Counted from the first letter of the stretch, positions 1 through 6,146 are shown. The stretch is 6,146 bases of DNA from Candidatus Bathyarchaeota archaeon JdFR-04 (GCA_002010925.1 MTLR01000114.1:1-6146); one strand, 5' to 3'. A program made the numbers and translations. Notes: generated from the sequence alone by a model not told the origin.

Positions 1-893
1 GTATCCTCTACACTTACAACTTTCATTTCGGGTTTGATGAACATGGAGAGGCAGTTTAACATGGTTGTTTTTCCGGAGGCTACTCCGCCAGCCACTATAA
101 TCGAAGCCCGGTTTTCTATAATGTACCAGAGGTAGGCGGCCATCTCCGAGGAAAGAGTATTAAATGCTATTAAATCAGATATGGTAAGTGGGTCAACTCT
201 GAACCTTCTTATGGTGAACGTTGAGCCGCGTCGAGTTATCTCATTCCCGTAGGTAAGCTGTATTCGGCTTCCGTCTGGAAGGGAAGCATCTAAAATGGGT
301 GATGCCAAGGAAATGTTTTTTCCAGCTAAATAAGCTAAACGTATGATGAAGGAGTTAAGTTCTTCTTCACTTTCAAATTTCACGTTGGTAGGCATGGACT
401 CGTATATTCGATGCCATACGTAAATGGGGATGTTCACGCCGTCAGCTGATATGTCCTCTATCAAATGGTCTTTCATTAATGGATCAATCTTTCCGTATCC
501 AATGAAATCGCGAATTAGATAGTATAAGAGCTTGTCAATAGAGCTAGGCGGTATCTTCAACCTGTAATCTTTCACTATTTTGAGAAATTTTCTTCTTAGA
601 TATTCTCTCGCCTTCTCCTTTGTTTCAATTTCCTTTAAGTTTACATCTAACTCTTCTATCAATATCCTCTTAATTTCATTGAGCTGTTTTCTTTCCTCTT
701 CAAGAAGCGTTGGCTCAATCACTTCATATTTTATTTTTTGGGTTCCCTTTTCCTTTACTATGGCTACATAAACATAGGGTTCCTCTACCGGGTAGACTTC
801 CCGGAACACTGTTGTTTTCTTCTCCATTTTCCCCTTTAGGGGGATTTGGATTCTCTCCTTTGGTTGTTGTTTCTGCTGTTTCTTCTTTGGCAA
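1..893 (-). CDS. Archaeal type II/IV secretion / pilus assembly ATPase (FlaI/GspE/TadA family), partial, C-terminus cut by window edge
   Basis: This is a hexameric secretion ATPase that would power assembly of a type IV pilus-like or archaellum-like filament from the cytoplasmic face of the membrane. About 297 codons are visible. With a TTG start at 893, residues 1-22 form a Lys/Gln-rich basic leader and residues 132-160 carry the N-terminal-domain signature (IGYGKIDPLM, then DGVNIPIYVWHR). Conserved PILDASLPDGSRIQ and TRRGSTFTIRRF segments follow around 195-232, and Walker A is GGVASGKTT near 269-277. The frame runs off the edge after VVSVED, so the catalytic acidic box, Walker B and His box lie outside. 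I chose TTG 893 because GGTGA (901-905) sits 7 nt upstream; an in-frame stop at 909-911 bars anything much longer. ATG at 827 is the alternative and would remove the basic leader. No pilin or membrane partner gene is visible, so the machine it serves is unknown. Family assignment is strong; the exact subfamily is not. Confidence 0.9.
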   Translation of the reverse strand, partial: MPKKKQQKQQPKERIQIPLKGKMEKKTTVFREVYPVEEPYVYVAIVKEKGTQKIKYEVIEPTLLEEERKQLNEIKRILIEELDVNLKEIETKEKAREYLRRKFLKIVKDYRLKIPPSSIDKLLYYLIRDFIGYGKIDPLMKDHLIEDISADGVNIPIYVWHRIYESMPTNVKFESEEELNSFIIRLAYLAGKNISLASPILDASLPDGSRIQLTYGNEITRRGSTFTIRRFRVDPLTISDLIAFNTLSSEMAAYLWYIIENRASIIVAGGVASGKTTMLNCLSMFIKPEMKVVSVED

Positions 894-900
894 GATTTGT

Positions 901-905
901 TCACC
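901..905 (-). promoter_or_regulatory. Ribosome-binding site GGTGA of the secretion ATPase gene
   Basis: GGTGA on the minus strand is a common archaeal Shine-Dalgarno core. It stands 7 nt before TTG 893 and decides that start over the downstream ATG at 827, which has only a G-run three bases ahead of it. Confidence 0.6.
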
Positions 906-928
906 GTTTCATAGCACGGGCTGTCAAG

Positions 929-936
929 AAATATAG
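929..936 (-). promoter_or_regulatory. Candidate TATA box for the secretion ATPase gene
   Basis: CTATATTT on the minus strand lies about 40 nt upstream of the TTG start. An archaeal transcript would then begin roughly 25 nt downstream of the box, near 905-910, leaving a short leader that just includes the GGTGA. A second AT-rich element, TTTATTAA at 950-957, is an alternative. This rests on pattern only. Confidence 0.3.
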
Positions 937-1160
937 TGTGTCGTAAGTGTTAATAAATCGTATGCACTCCTAATCAAAACAACTAATACCTCTCCTAACG
1001 AACCCATCAAAACCCGCAAAGTGTACTCATAAACAGTGCCCAGAAACTACGCTAATGAAGATTTTACAAAGGAAGAATAACGTTTATATGAAGTCATTAA
1101 AATCCTAACAGACCAGAAGGCTATGGGAGCTTCCTCATAAAAGTTCTATTTATCCATTAA

Positions 1161-1190
1161 ACATATAAAACCCCTAAATCCTTTATAGAG
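1161..1190 (+). promoter_or_regulatory. Candidate promoter (TATA elements) of the mutase gene
   Basis: Two TATA-like elements lie upstream of the mutase: ATATAAAA at 1163-1170 and TTTATAG at 1182-1188. With the usual archaeal spacing of about 25 nt to the transcription start, they would give starts near 1192 or 1210 and leaders of roughly 50 or 35 nt. Which one is used cannot be decided from sequence. Confidence 0.35.
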
Positions 1191-1227
1191 CCCTTTTGTG
1201 ATATTTCCTCCATAAAGCCCGTAACAA

Positions 1228-1234
1228 GGGAAGG
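1228..1234 (+). promoter_or_regulatory. Ribosome-binding site upstream of the mutase TTG start
   Basis: GGGAAGG, a purine-rich Shine-Dalgarno-like element, lies 9 nt before TTG 1244. It supports the TTG over the next in-frame methionine (residue 29), which would remove the N-terminal arm normal for this family. Confidence 0.5.
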
Positions 1235-1243
1235 AAAATTAGG

Positions 1244-2923
1244 TTGTTCGAAAAAACTAGTTTAGAAAAAATTAAATCCAAAAAAGAGACATGGGAGAAA
1301 AAGATACTGTCTCAAAGTCTTTCACGGATGCCGGAACGCCGAAAGGAATTCTACACAAGCTCTAACATTAAAGTTAAACGTGTTTACACCCCGCTTGACA
1401 TCGAAAACTTCGATTACATGCGGAACTTGGGCTTTCCAGGCGAATATCCCTTCACTCGCGGTGTTTACCCAACTATGTATCGGGCCAGACTTTGGACAAT
1501 GCGGCAATATGCAGGGTTTGGCACAGCAGAACAAACCAACAAACGCTTCCGTTATTTATTGGAATATGGACAAACCGGCTTAAGCGTAGCTTTCGATTAC
1601 CCAACTCAACTTGGCTATGACTGTGACCATCCACTGGCTTTAGGCGAAGTTGGAAGAGTTGGCGTCAGCGTATGCACCCTACAAGACATGGAAACTCTCT
1701 TTGAAGGGATTCCTTTAGACAAGGTTACAACTTCCATGACTATAAACGCGCCAGCGACTGTAATGCTCGCTATGTACATAGCGGTTGGCGAAAAACATGG
1801 AGTTTCCCAATCGTCACTGGGCGGGACAGTCCAAAACGACATACTTAAAGAATATGTGGCTAGGGGACTATATATTTTCCCTCCAAAGCCTTCCATGAAA
1901 TTAACCACCGATATATTCGAATACTGTGCTATAAACGTGCCAAGGTGGAATACCATAAGCATAAGCGGTTATCACATTCGTGAAGCAGGAGCAACAGCTG
2001 TTCAGGAAATAGCATTTACACTGGCCAATGGCATCGCTTACGTGCAAGCAGCTATAGACCGCGGGTTAAACTTAGACAACTTCGCCCGACGGCTTTCCTT
2101 CTTCTTTGCTGCACATAACGATTTCTTTGAGGAAATAGCCAAATTCCGCGCTGCTCGACGTCTATGGGCAAAAATAATGAAAGAACGATTCCACGCAAAA
2201 AACCCAAGATCATGCCTCCTACGTTTCCACACACAAACCTCTGGTGTTGCTTTAACCGCTCAACAGCCCCTTAATAACATTATTCGAGTAACAATCCAAG
2301 CCCTAGCAGCAGTCCTAGGCGGAACCCAATCCCTACACACAAACTCCTTCGACGAAGCTTGGGCATTACCAAGTGAACTAGCCGTCAGAATAGCCCTCCG
2401 CACCCAACAAATAATCGCTCACGAAAGCGGAGTAACCCACACAATTGACCCACTTGCAGGCTCCTACTACATCGAAGCCCTAACCAACGAAATGGAAGAA
2501 AAAGCCATGGAATACATCCAAAAAATCGACAACATGGGCGGGGCAGTAGCAGCCATAGAAAAAGGCTACATGCAACGAGAAATTGTTGAAAGCGCCTACA
2601 AACACCAGAAAGAAGTTGAAGCTAAACAAAAAATAATAGTAGGTGTAAACGAGTTTCAAGTCGAAGAAGAAGTTCCAATGAAAATTCTTCGTGTAGACCC
2701 AGCTGTCGAAAAGCTTCAAAGAGAAAAGCTTGGAAGAATTAAGCAACAACGGGATAACTCCAAAGTTAAATCCGTTTTAGACGAGCTGTATGATGCTGCA
2801 GGAAAAGAGGAAAACCTCATGCCTTACATAATCCGTGCAGTCAAAGCGTACGCCACGTTACAAGAGATATGCGATATTCTGCGGCAAGTCTATGGTGAAT
2901 ACAGGGCTCCCTCTATATTCTAA
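1244..2923 (+). CDS. Methylmalonyl-CoA mutase, large (catalytic, TIM-barrel) subunit
   Basis: This enzyme interconverts (R)-methylmalonyl-CoA and succinyl-CoA using adenosylcobalamin. The 559-residue product is full length for the archaeal large subunit and ends at EYRAPSIF, so the roughly 140-residue B12-binding domain fused in bacterial and human enzymes must be a separate protein; it is not encoded here. Substrate-pocket residues fall at the Propionibacterium numbering: Tyr89 in RQYAGFGTA, Gln197 in [11 protein letters not shown], Arg207 in [12 protein letters not shown], and Tyr243-His244 in [10 protein letters not shown]. Tyr89 plus Arg207 marks methylmalonyl-CoA mutase; isobutyryl-CoA mutase typically has Phe and Gln, and 2-hydroxyisobutyryl-CoA mutase has Ile at position 89. 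Residue 119 is Tyr in [10 protein letters not shown], where relatives usually have Leu. The TTG start is supported by GGGAAGG 9 nt upstream and by the normal N-terminal length. The gene converges on the biotin carrier gene with a 2-bp gap. Third codon positions between about 2281 and 2590 are almost all A or C, unlike the rest of the gene. Confidence 0.96.
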   Translation: MFEKTSLEKIKSKKETWEKKILSQSLSRMPERRKEFYTSSNIKVKRVYTPLDIENFDYMRNLGFPGEYPFTRGVYPTMYRARLWTMRQYAGFGTAEQTNKRFRYLLEYGQTGLSVAFDYPTQLGYDCDHPLALGEVGRVGVSVCTLQDMETLFEGIPLDKVTTSMTINAPATVMLAMYIAVGEKHGVSQSSLGGTVQNDILKEYVARGLYIFPPKPSMKLTTDIFEYCAINVPRWNTISISGYHIREAGATAVQEIAFTLANGIAYVQAAIDRGLNLDNFARRLSFFFAAHNDFFEEIAKFRAARRLWAKIMKERFHAKNPRSCLLRFHTQTSGVALTAQQPLNNIIRVTIQALAAVLGGTQSLHTNSFDEAWALPSELAVRIALRTQQIIAHESGVTHTIDPLAGSYYIEALTNEMEEKAMEYIQKIDNMGGAVAAIEKGYMQREIVESAYKHQKEVEAKQKIIVGVNEFQVEEEVPMKILRVDPAVEKLQREKLGRIKQQRDNSKVKSVLDELYDAAGKEENLMPYIIRAVKAYATLQEICDILRQVYGEYRAPSIF

Positions 2924-2925
2924 TT

Positions 2926-3483
2926 CTACCCAATCACCAGAAGGATATCTCCCTCACTCACAGCAGCTCCTTCAGAAACGTTTACTTCCTGAACAACGCC
3001 GTCCTTAGGCGCTAATATTTCATTTTCCATTTTCATGGCTTCTAAGATGCATACCACGGCTCCCCGTTTAACAGCATCTCCTTCCTTGACCTTCACCGAA
3101 ACTATTTTCCCTGACATAGGCGCCACTACTGCTCCTTCCGGAACAGTTAAAACCCTAGCTGGGGGCTTACCTACTGCAGCATCCACAGCTGGAACCGTTG
3201 TCACTGTTCTCGCCTTATAAGTGGGCCGTTTAAACTCAACCATGAAACGGCAGTCATTCACTTTCACTTGAAAGGGTTTCGCTCGGGTAACATTGTTTAG
3301 CGTAACAGCGTAGATTCTCTCTCCTAACTCCAACTCGAAAGGTTTTTCAGGTTCTAACTTCCCCTTTACCTCGACATCAAAAACTTCCTTACCGTCGATT
3401 TTCACTTCAAAACTGTTTTCTTCTTTCCGCGAAACTTCTATACGAAACCTTTTTCCTTCCACGACGACTTCGTAAACTGGCAA
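2926..3483 (-). CDS. Biotin carboxyl carrier protein (1.3S / BCCP-type subunit)
   Basis: This 185-residue carrier moves a carboxyl group on biotin between carboxylase or transcarboxylase active sites. The C-terminal biotinyl domain (about 113-185) contains LEAMKMENE, with the biotinylated lysine at residue 151, 34 residues before the C-terminus as is usual. Residues 88-112 form a Pro/Ala/Thr/Val linker. Residues 1-86 are a beta-rich region with alternating hydrophobic strands; it is much longer than the short N-terminus of classical transcarboxylase 1.3S and may be a docking domain akin to the BT domain of propionyl-CoA carboxylase (inference). The start is TTG at 3483, 1 bp after the upstream carboxyltransferase stop, with GGAGG at 3494-3498 inside the end of that gene, so translation is probably coupled. 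No obvious poly-T terminator follows its stop. Confidence 0.95.
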   Translation of the reverse strand: MPVYEVVVEGKRFRIEVSRKEENSFEVKIDGKEVFDVEVKGKLEPEKPFELELGERIYAVTLNNVTRAKPFQVKVNDCRFMVEFKRPTYKARTVTTVPAVDAAVGKPPARVLTVPEGAVVAPMSGKIVSVKVKEGDAVKRGAVVCILEAMKMENEILAPKDGVVQEVNVSEGAAVSEGDILLVIG

Positions 3484-3484
3484 C

Positions 3485-5035
3485 CTAACGGGTCCTCCGC
3501 TCGGTTAGGGCTTTCCTCCCGGCTAAAACCCACGGCGACAATCCTTCTCTTAAACGCTTTGGAATAACCGCCTTCACTTCGCCTGTGCTAGTGGAGTAAA
3601 AAGCTATCGCGGCGGAAACCGCCGCTACCCTCTCTAGTTCCTCCCTCTTCTTAAGGGGGACAACTTTTTCCTCTAGTTTTCTCTTCCTCTTCTTGAAAAA
3701 TTCGAGGGCTGGTGTTGGAAATAATACGTAAGTTAACATATCCTCATCGCTTTCAATGTATTTTTTTGCTTCTTCTGGAATCTTATTCAAAGCTGGTTCG
3801 AGGAGGTCAGCTGGACGACAAGTTATGGGCTGTTCGTCGCCAATTATCTTCCTACTAATTTTTTCATCTATTGGTGCTGGGGGCCTCCCATAGAACCCCT
3901 TAACATAATCCTTCACCTCTTTTGGCACAATTTTGTAGCGTTCTCCAGAAAGCACGTTGAAAACGGCTTGTATTCCCACAAGTTGACTTGTAGGAGTAAC
4001 CAGGGGCGGATAACCCAGTTCCCTCCTAACCTTTGGAACCTCCTCTAAAACCTCTTTAAGTCTATGCAATGCATTTTGTTCTTTCAATTGAGCAATCAAA
4101 TTGGAAAACATTCCTCCAGGAATTTGGTGAACGAGAATAGAAGGGTCAACTCTTTCAGCTAAAGGGTTAATCAGTCGGATGGGATCGTAATACTTCTCAC
4201 GTAACTCCCGGAAATAATCCGCTATTTCAACAAGTAGCTCCATGTCAAACCTCGGGTCATAGGGCGTTCCTCTTAACGCGGCTACTAGGGATTCAACAGG
4301 AGGCTGGGACGTTCCCCAAGCTAACGGCGAAAACGCAGTGTCAACAATATCTACATCAGCTTGACATGCGCGGAGATAGGTCATCATCGCCATTCCGCTC
4401 GTTGAATGACAATGCAAGTGAACAGGCAACCCAATTTCTTCTTTAATGGCTTTAACTAGCTTATAGGCTGGTTCAGGCGCAAGCATTCCCGCCATATCCT
4501 TTATGCATATGGAATCGCATTCCATTTCCGCCAATCCCTTCGCTGTTTCCACATAATACTTAACGGTGTGAACCGGGCTGATGGTATAGCATAGAGTTCC
4601 CTGAGCATGGGCTCCGACCTTCTTAACGGTTTTAACAGCTGTCCGTAAATTTCGCAAATCATTTAGGGCGTCGAATATGCGGAAGATGTCTACGCCGTTT
4701 TCGTAGGCTTTCTCGATGAATTTGATAACTACGTCGTCGGGATAGTTTCGATATCCAACCACGTTTTGCCCGCGCAGAAGCATCTGCAGCTTCGTCTTTC
4801 TCACACAACGCTTTAATGTGCGGAGTCTCTCCCAAGGGTCTTCATTTAAATAACGGATGCAAGTGTCAAAGGTTGCCCCACCCCAAACCTCAAGCGAGAA
4901 GAAGCCTACACGATCAATTTTCTCGGCTATGGGAACCATGAACTCAGTTCTCATACGAGTAGCCATAAGCGACTGATGAGCATCCCTAAACGTCGTGTCA
5001 GTTATCTTCACGGGTTTTCCCAAAGGAAACACCAT
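3485..5035 (-). CDS. OadA/PycB/transcarboxylase-5S-type carboxyltransferase subunit (pyruvate/oxaloacetate-directed)
   Basis: This carboxyltransferase passes a carboxyl group between carboxybiotin and pyruvate, or back from oxaloacetate. It serves in pyruvate carboxylase subunit B, oxaloacetate decarboxylase alpha or transcarboxylase 5S. The 516 residues open with the HMGL-like TIM barrel: ITDTTFRDAHQSLMATRMRT holds the metal-ligand Asp18 next to Arg17 and Gln21. Lys179 in CIKDMAGML is the likely carbamylated metal-ligand lysine, and His208 and His210 in HLHCHSTSG complete the metal site. HQIPGGMFSNL at 303-313 is the conserved pyruvate carboxylase-like loop. The conserved C-terminal PYC/OADA domain follows to about 470. 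Many OadA and PycB proteins continue into a fused biotinyl domain; this one stops after a Lys/Arg-rich stretch (448-464) and a short tail, and the carrier is the next gene. Sequence alone cannot tell carboxylase, decarboxylase and transcarboxylase use apart. ATG 5035 matches the family N-terminus; a GTG follows directly. Confidence 0.93.
   Translation of the reverse strand: MVFPLGKPVKITDTTFRDAHQSLMATRMRTEFMVPIAEKIDRVGFFSLEVWGGATFDTCIRYLNEDPWERLRTLKRCVRKTKLQMLLRGQNVVGYRNYPDDVVIKFIEKAYENGVDIFRIFDALNDLRNLRTAVKTVKKVGAHAQGTLCYTISPVHTVKYYVETAKGLAEMECDSICIKDMAGMLAPEPAYKLVKAIKEEIGLPVHLHCHSTSGMAMMTYLRACQADVDIVDTAFSPLAWGTSQPPVESLVAALRGTPYDPRFDMELLVEIADYFRELREKYYDPIRLINPLAERVDPSILVHQIPGGMFSNLIAQLKEQNALHRLKEVLEEVPKVRRELGYPPLVTPTSQLVGIQAVFNVLSGERYKIVPKEVKDYVKGFYGRPPAPIDEKISRKIIGDEQPITCRPADLLEPALNKIPEEAKKYIESDEDMLTYVLFPTPALEFFKKRKRKLEEKVVPLKKREELERVAAVSAAIAFYSTSTGEVKAVIPKRLREGLSPWVLAGRKALTERRTR
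3494..3498 (-). promoter_or_regulatory. Ribosome-binding site GGAGG of the biotin carrier gene
   Basis: GGAGG on the minus strand lies 10 nt before TTG 3483 and within the last codons of the upstream carboxyltransferase. It supports the TTG start and suggests translational coupling. Confidence 0.55.
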
Positions 5036-5148
5036 CTTCCGCCTTTTAGTGAGGAATGAACATTAAATAAACCAAATATTTTAACCTACTCTTCCAAAGG
5101 CCGTTTTTCGAGAAAAGTTACAATGATGAAGAGAGGGTGCATCCTAAG
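5036..5148 (-). promoter_or_regulatory. Intergenic gap with candidate promoter for the OadA-type gene
   Basis: These 113 bp separate the PccB-type stop from the OadA-type start. On the minus strand they contain TTAAAATATTT (5073-5083) and TTTATTTAA (5063-5071), either of which could be a TATA box. The predicted transcription starts, near 5052 or 5041, give a very short leader. GGCGGA (5038-5043) lies only 2 nt before ATG 5035, close for a ribosome-binding site, so near-leaderless translation is possible. The gene may therefore have its own promoter as well as read-through from upstream. Confidence 0.35.
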
Positions 5149-5155
5149 TTACAAT
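5115..5155. repeat. 11-bp direct repeat (two copies) around the PccB-type stop codon
   Basis: AAGTTACAATG occurs at 5115-5125 and, 31 bp away, at 5146-5156 (the last base lies just beyond this entry). The second copy contains the stop codon of the PccB-type gene on the minus strand. It could be a small duplication or chance. Confidence 0.3.
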
Positions 5156-6146
5156 GGAATATTAGCGTGTTTCTTTGCTGGCCTAGGCTCCCTTTTCGTT
5201 GCCAACATTTCCAAGGCGCTAATAATCCTAGGTCTGGTCTCAGCCGGCTCTATCACGTCATCTATGTAACCCTTTTCCGCCGCAACATAGGGATTAGCAA
5301 ATTTCTGTCGATATTCAGAGACAAGTTCTACCCGTCGTTTCTCCGGATCCTTTGCTTTAGCAAGTTCCTTTCTGAAAATTATATTGATGGCTCCTTGAGG
5401 ACCCATGACAGCTATTTCTGCCGTAGGCCATGCCATATTTATATCAGCTCCGGAGTGTTTGCTTCCCATAACGTCGTAGGCTCCACCGTAGGCCTTTCGT
5501 AAAATGACCGTTATCTTCGGGACAGTCGCCTCGCAGTAGGCATATAAAAGTTTGGAACCATGTCTTATTATTCCACCGTGTTCTTGTTCTATTCCAGGTA
5601 GGAATCCGGGCACGTCTACAAAAGTTATTATTGGGATGTTAAAGGCATCACAGAACCTTACAAATCTTCCAGCTTTGGTAGAGCTCTTTATATCTAAAGC
5701 TCCAGCGAAGTAATTCGGCTGGTTGGCTACTATGCCCACGGTTTTTCCATTTAACCTAGCAAATCCTACTACGATGTTAGGCGCCCATAGGGGTTGGACT
5801 TCAAAGAAGTCTTCATTATCTACTACGCGGGTTATTATTTCCCTCACATCGTAAGGTTTGTCTGGGTCATCTGGAACTATCTCCGCCAAGGTTTCATCCG
5901 TTCTATTGGGATCATCACCTGTTTCCACAAGAGGCGGGTCTTCCATATTGTTTGAAGGCAAATAGCTCAGAAGTTTCCTTATGATAGCCATGCAGTCCTC
6001 CTCGTTTTCAGCTACGAAGTGAGCCACCCCGCTGGTTTTGCTATGGGTTAACGCTCCGCCCAGCTCTTCAAAGGTAACCTCTTGTCCTAACACTGTCTTT
6101 ATGACTTCAGGTCCAGTAATGAACATATGGCTCGTCTCTCTCACCA
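5149..6146 (-). CDS. Propionyl-/methylmalonyl-CoA carboxyltransferase (PccB / 12S type), partial, N-terminus cut by window edge
   Basis: This is the acyl-CoA carboxyltransferase subunit that moves CO2 between carboxybiotin and propionyl-CoA, as in propionyl-CoA carboxylase beta, methylmalonyl-CoA decarboxylase alpha or transcarboxylase 12S. The visible 331 residues are the end of the N-terminal domain (RETSHMFITGPEVIK, then ELGGALTHSKTSGVAHF) and the whole C-terminal crotonase-like domain. Conserved segments there include FVDVPGFLPGIEQEHGGIIR and KAYGGAYDVMGSK, and the C-terminus ends in the family-typical HANIPL. The Asp in GGAYDVM matches propionyl-CoA-type enzymes; acetyl-preferring relatives carry other residues there. 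The family is about 515-530 residues, so roughly 185-190 are missing. The GTG at 6144 is an internal valine and the frame stays open to the edge, so it is not the start. It is the first of the three same-strand carboxyltransferase and carrier genes seen here. Confidence 0.95.
   Translation of the reverse strand, partial: VRETSHMFITGPEVIKTVLGQEVTFEELGGALTHSKTSGVAHFVAENEEDCMAIIRKLLSYLPSNNMEDPPLVETGDDPNRTDETLAEIVPDDPDKPYDVREIITRVVDNEDFFEVQPLWAPNIVVGFARLNGKTVGIVANQPNYFAGALDIKSSTKAGRFVRFCDAFNIPIITFVDVPGFLPGIEQEHGGIIRHGSKLLYAYCEATVPKITVILRKAYGGAYDVMGSKHSGADINMAWPTAEIAVMGPQGAINIIFRKELAKAKDPEKRRVELVSEYRQKFANPYVAAEKGYIDDVIEPAETRPRIISALEMLATKREPRPAKKHANIPL

Larger units (their letters stand above)
894..1243. 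other. Divergent intergenic region, no supportable gene
   Basis: These 350 bp separate the minus-strand secretion ATPase from the plus-strand mutase. All frames are broken by frequent stops. The AT-rich part nearest the mutase (about 1140-1243) has several TATA-like stretches, as expected for its promoter. A short coding-like stretch in the +1 frame around 1048-1134 contains an in-frame stop and is flanked by others, so I do not call it a gene. I see no tRNA, no convincing hairpin with a T-run and no cobalamin-riboswitch-like B12 box. Confidence 0.6.

Noticed and set aside
580..946. Plus-strand reading frames of 63 and 78 residues at 580-771 and 710-946.
   Set aside because: They lie opposite the secretion ATPase reading frame, are rich in Ser/Phe as antisense shadows usually are, and show no motif.
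926..1007. Short minus-strand frame from ATG 1007 (27 codons), in the same frame as the secretion ATPase.
   Set aside because: It is separated from the ATPase by two in-frame stops, has no good ribosome-binding site and resembles nothing I recognise.
1055..1108. Plus-strand 17-codon frame starting ATG 1055.
   Set aside because: Very short, with no supporting ribosome-binding site and no recognisable motif.
1021..1243. Possible cobalamin riboswitch upstream of the B12-dependent mutase.
   Set aside because: I could not find a B12-box-like consensus or the expected paired stems, and the class is mainly bacterial.
1615..2749. Several minus-strand frames (60-115 residues) inside the mutase gene.
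   Set aside because: They are antisense to a highly conserved, full-length catalytic subunit and have no features of their own.
5137..5502. Plus-strand 121-residue frame at the end of the PccB-type gene.
   Set aside because: It is antisense to the conserved C-terminal carboxyltransferase domain and shows no domain or motif.
6142..6144. GTG at 6144 as the true start of the PccB-type protein.
   Set aside because: The family has about 185 more residues upstream, the codon falls within a conserved segment, and the frame is still open at the window edge.

Overview
The window looks archaeal, most likely from a Bathyarchaeia-like or other TACK-type lineage; the lineage is a guess from protein resemblance. 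Three things support an archaeon: a FlaI/GspE-type pilus or secretion ATPase with archaeal-style motifs, a methylmalonyl-CoA mutase catalytic subunit that ends before any B12-binding domain, and short archaeal-style promoters with GGTGA/GGAGG ribosome-binding sites and TTG starts.

Layout. Positions 1-893 (minus strand) hold the N-terminal part of a type II/IV secretion or archaellum-type ATPase, cut by the left edge just after Walker A. Positions 894-1243 are a divergent intergenic region with candidate promoters for both flanking genes and no supportable gene. Positions 1244-2923 (plus) encode a complete methylmalonyl-CoA mutase large subunit. It converges on the minus-strand biotin carrier protein gene (2926-3483), with only 2 bp between the stop codons. 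Upstream of the carrier gene on the minus strand, 1 bp away, is an OadA/PycB/5S-type carboxyltransferase (3485-5035). After a 113-bp gap comes the C-terminal two-thirds of a PccB/12S-type acyl-CoA carboxyltransferase (5149-6146), whose N-terminus is cut by the right edge.

How the genes fit together. The three minus-strand genes encode the three kinds of subunit found in methylmalonyl-CoA:pyruvate transcarboxylase (12S, 5S, 1.3S). The mutase supplies or consumes methylmalonyl-CoA. Together they form the core of a propionyl-CoA/methylmalonyl-CoA/succinyl-CoA route coupled to pyruvate/oxaloacetate. No biotin carboxylase, B12-binding mutase subunit, epimerase or biotin ligase is present, although a biotin carboxylase could lie beyond the right edge. 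The set may therefore be a Wood-Werkman-type transcarboxylase, or two carboxylases or decarboxylases sharing one carrier.

All protein families here are known. The interest lies in gene arrangement, start-codon use and a local codon-usage patch. I see no mobile element, CRISPR array, tRNA or rRNA.
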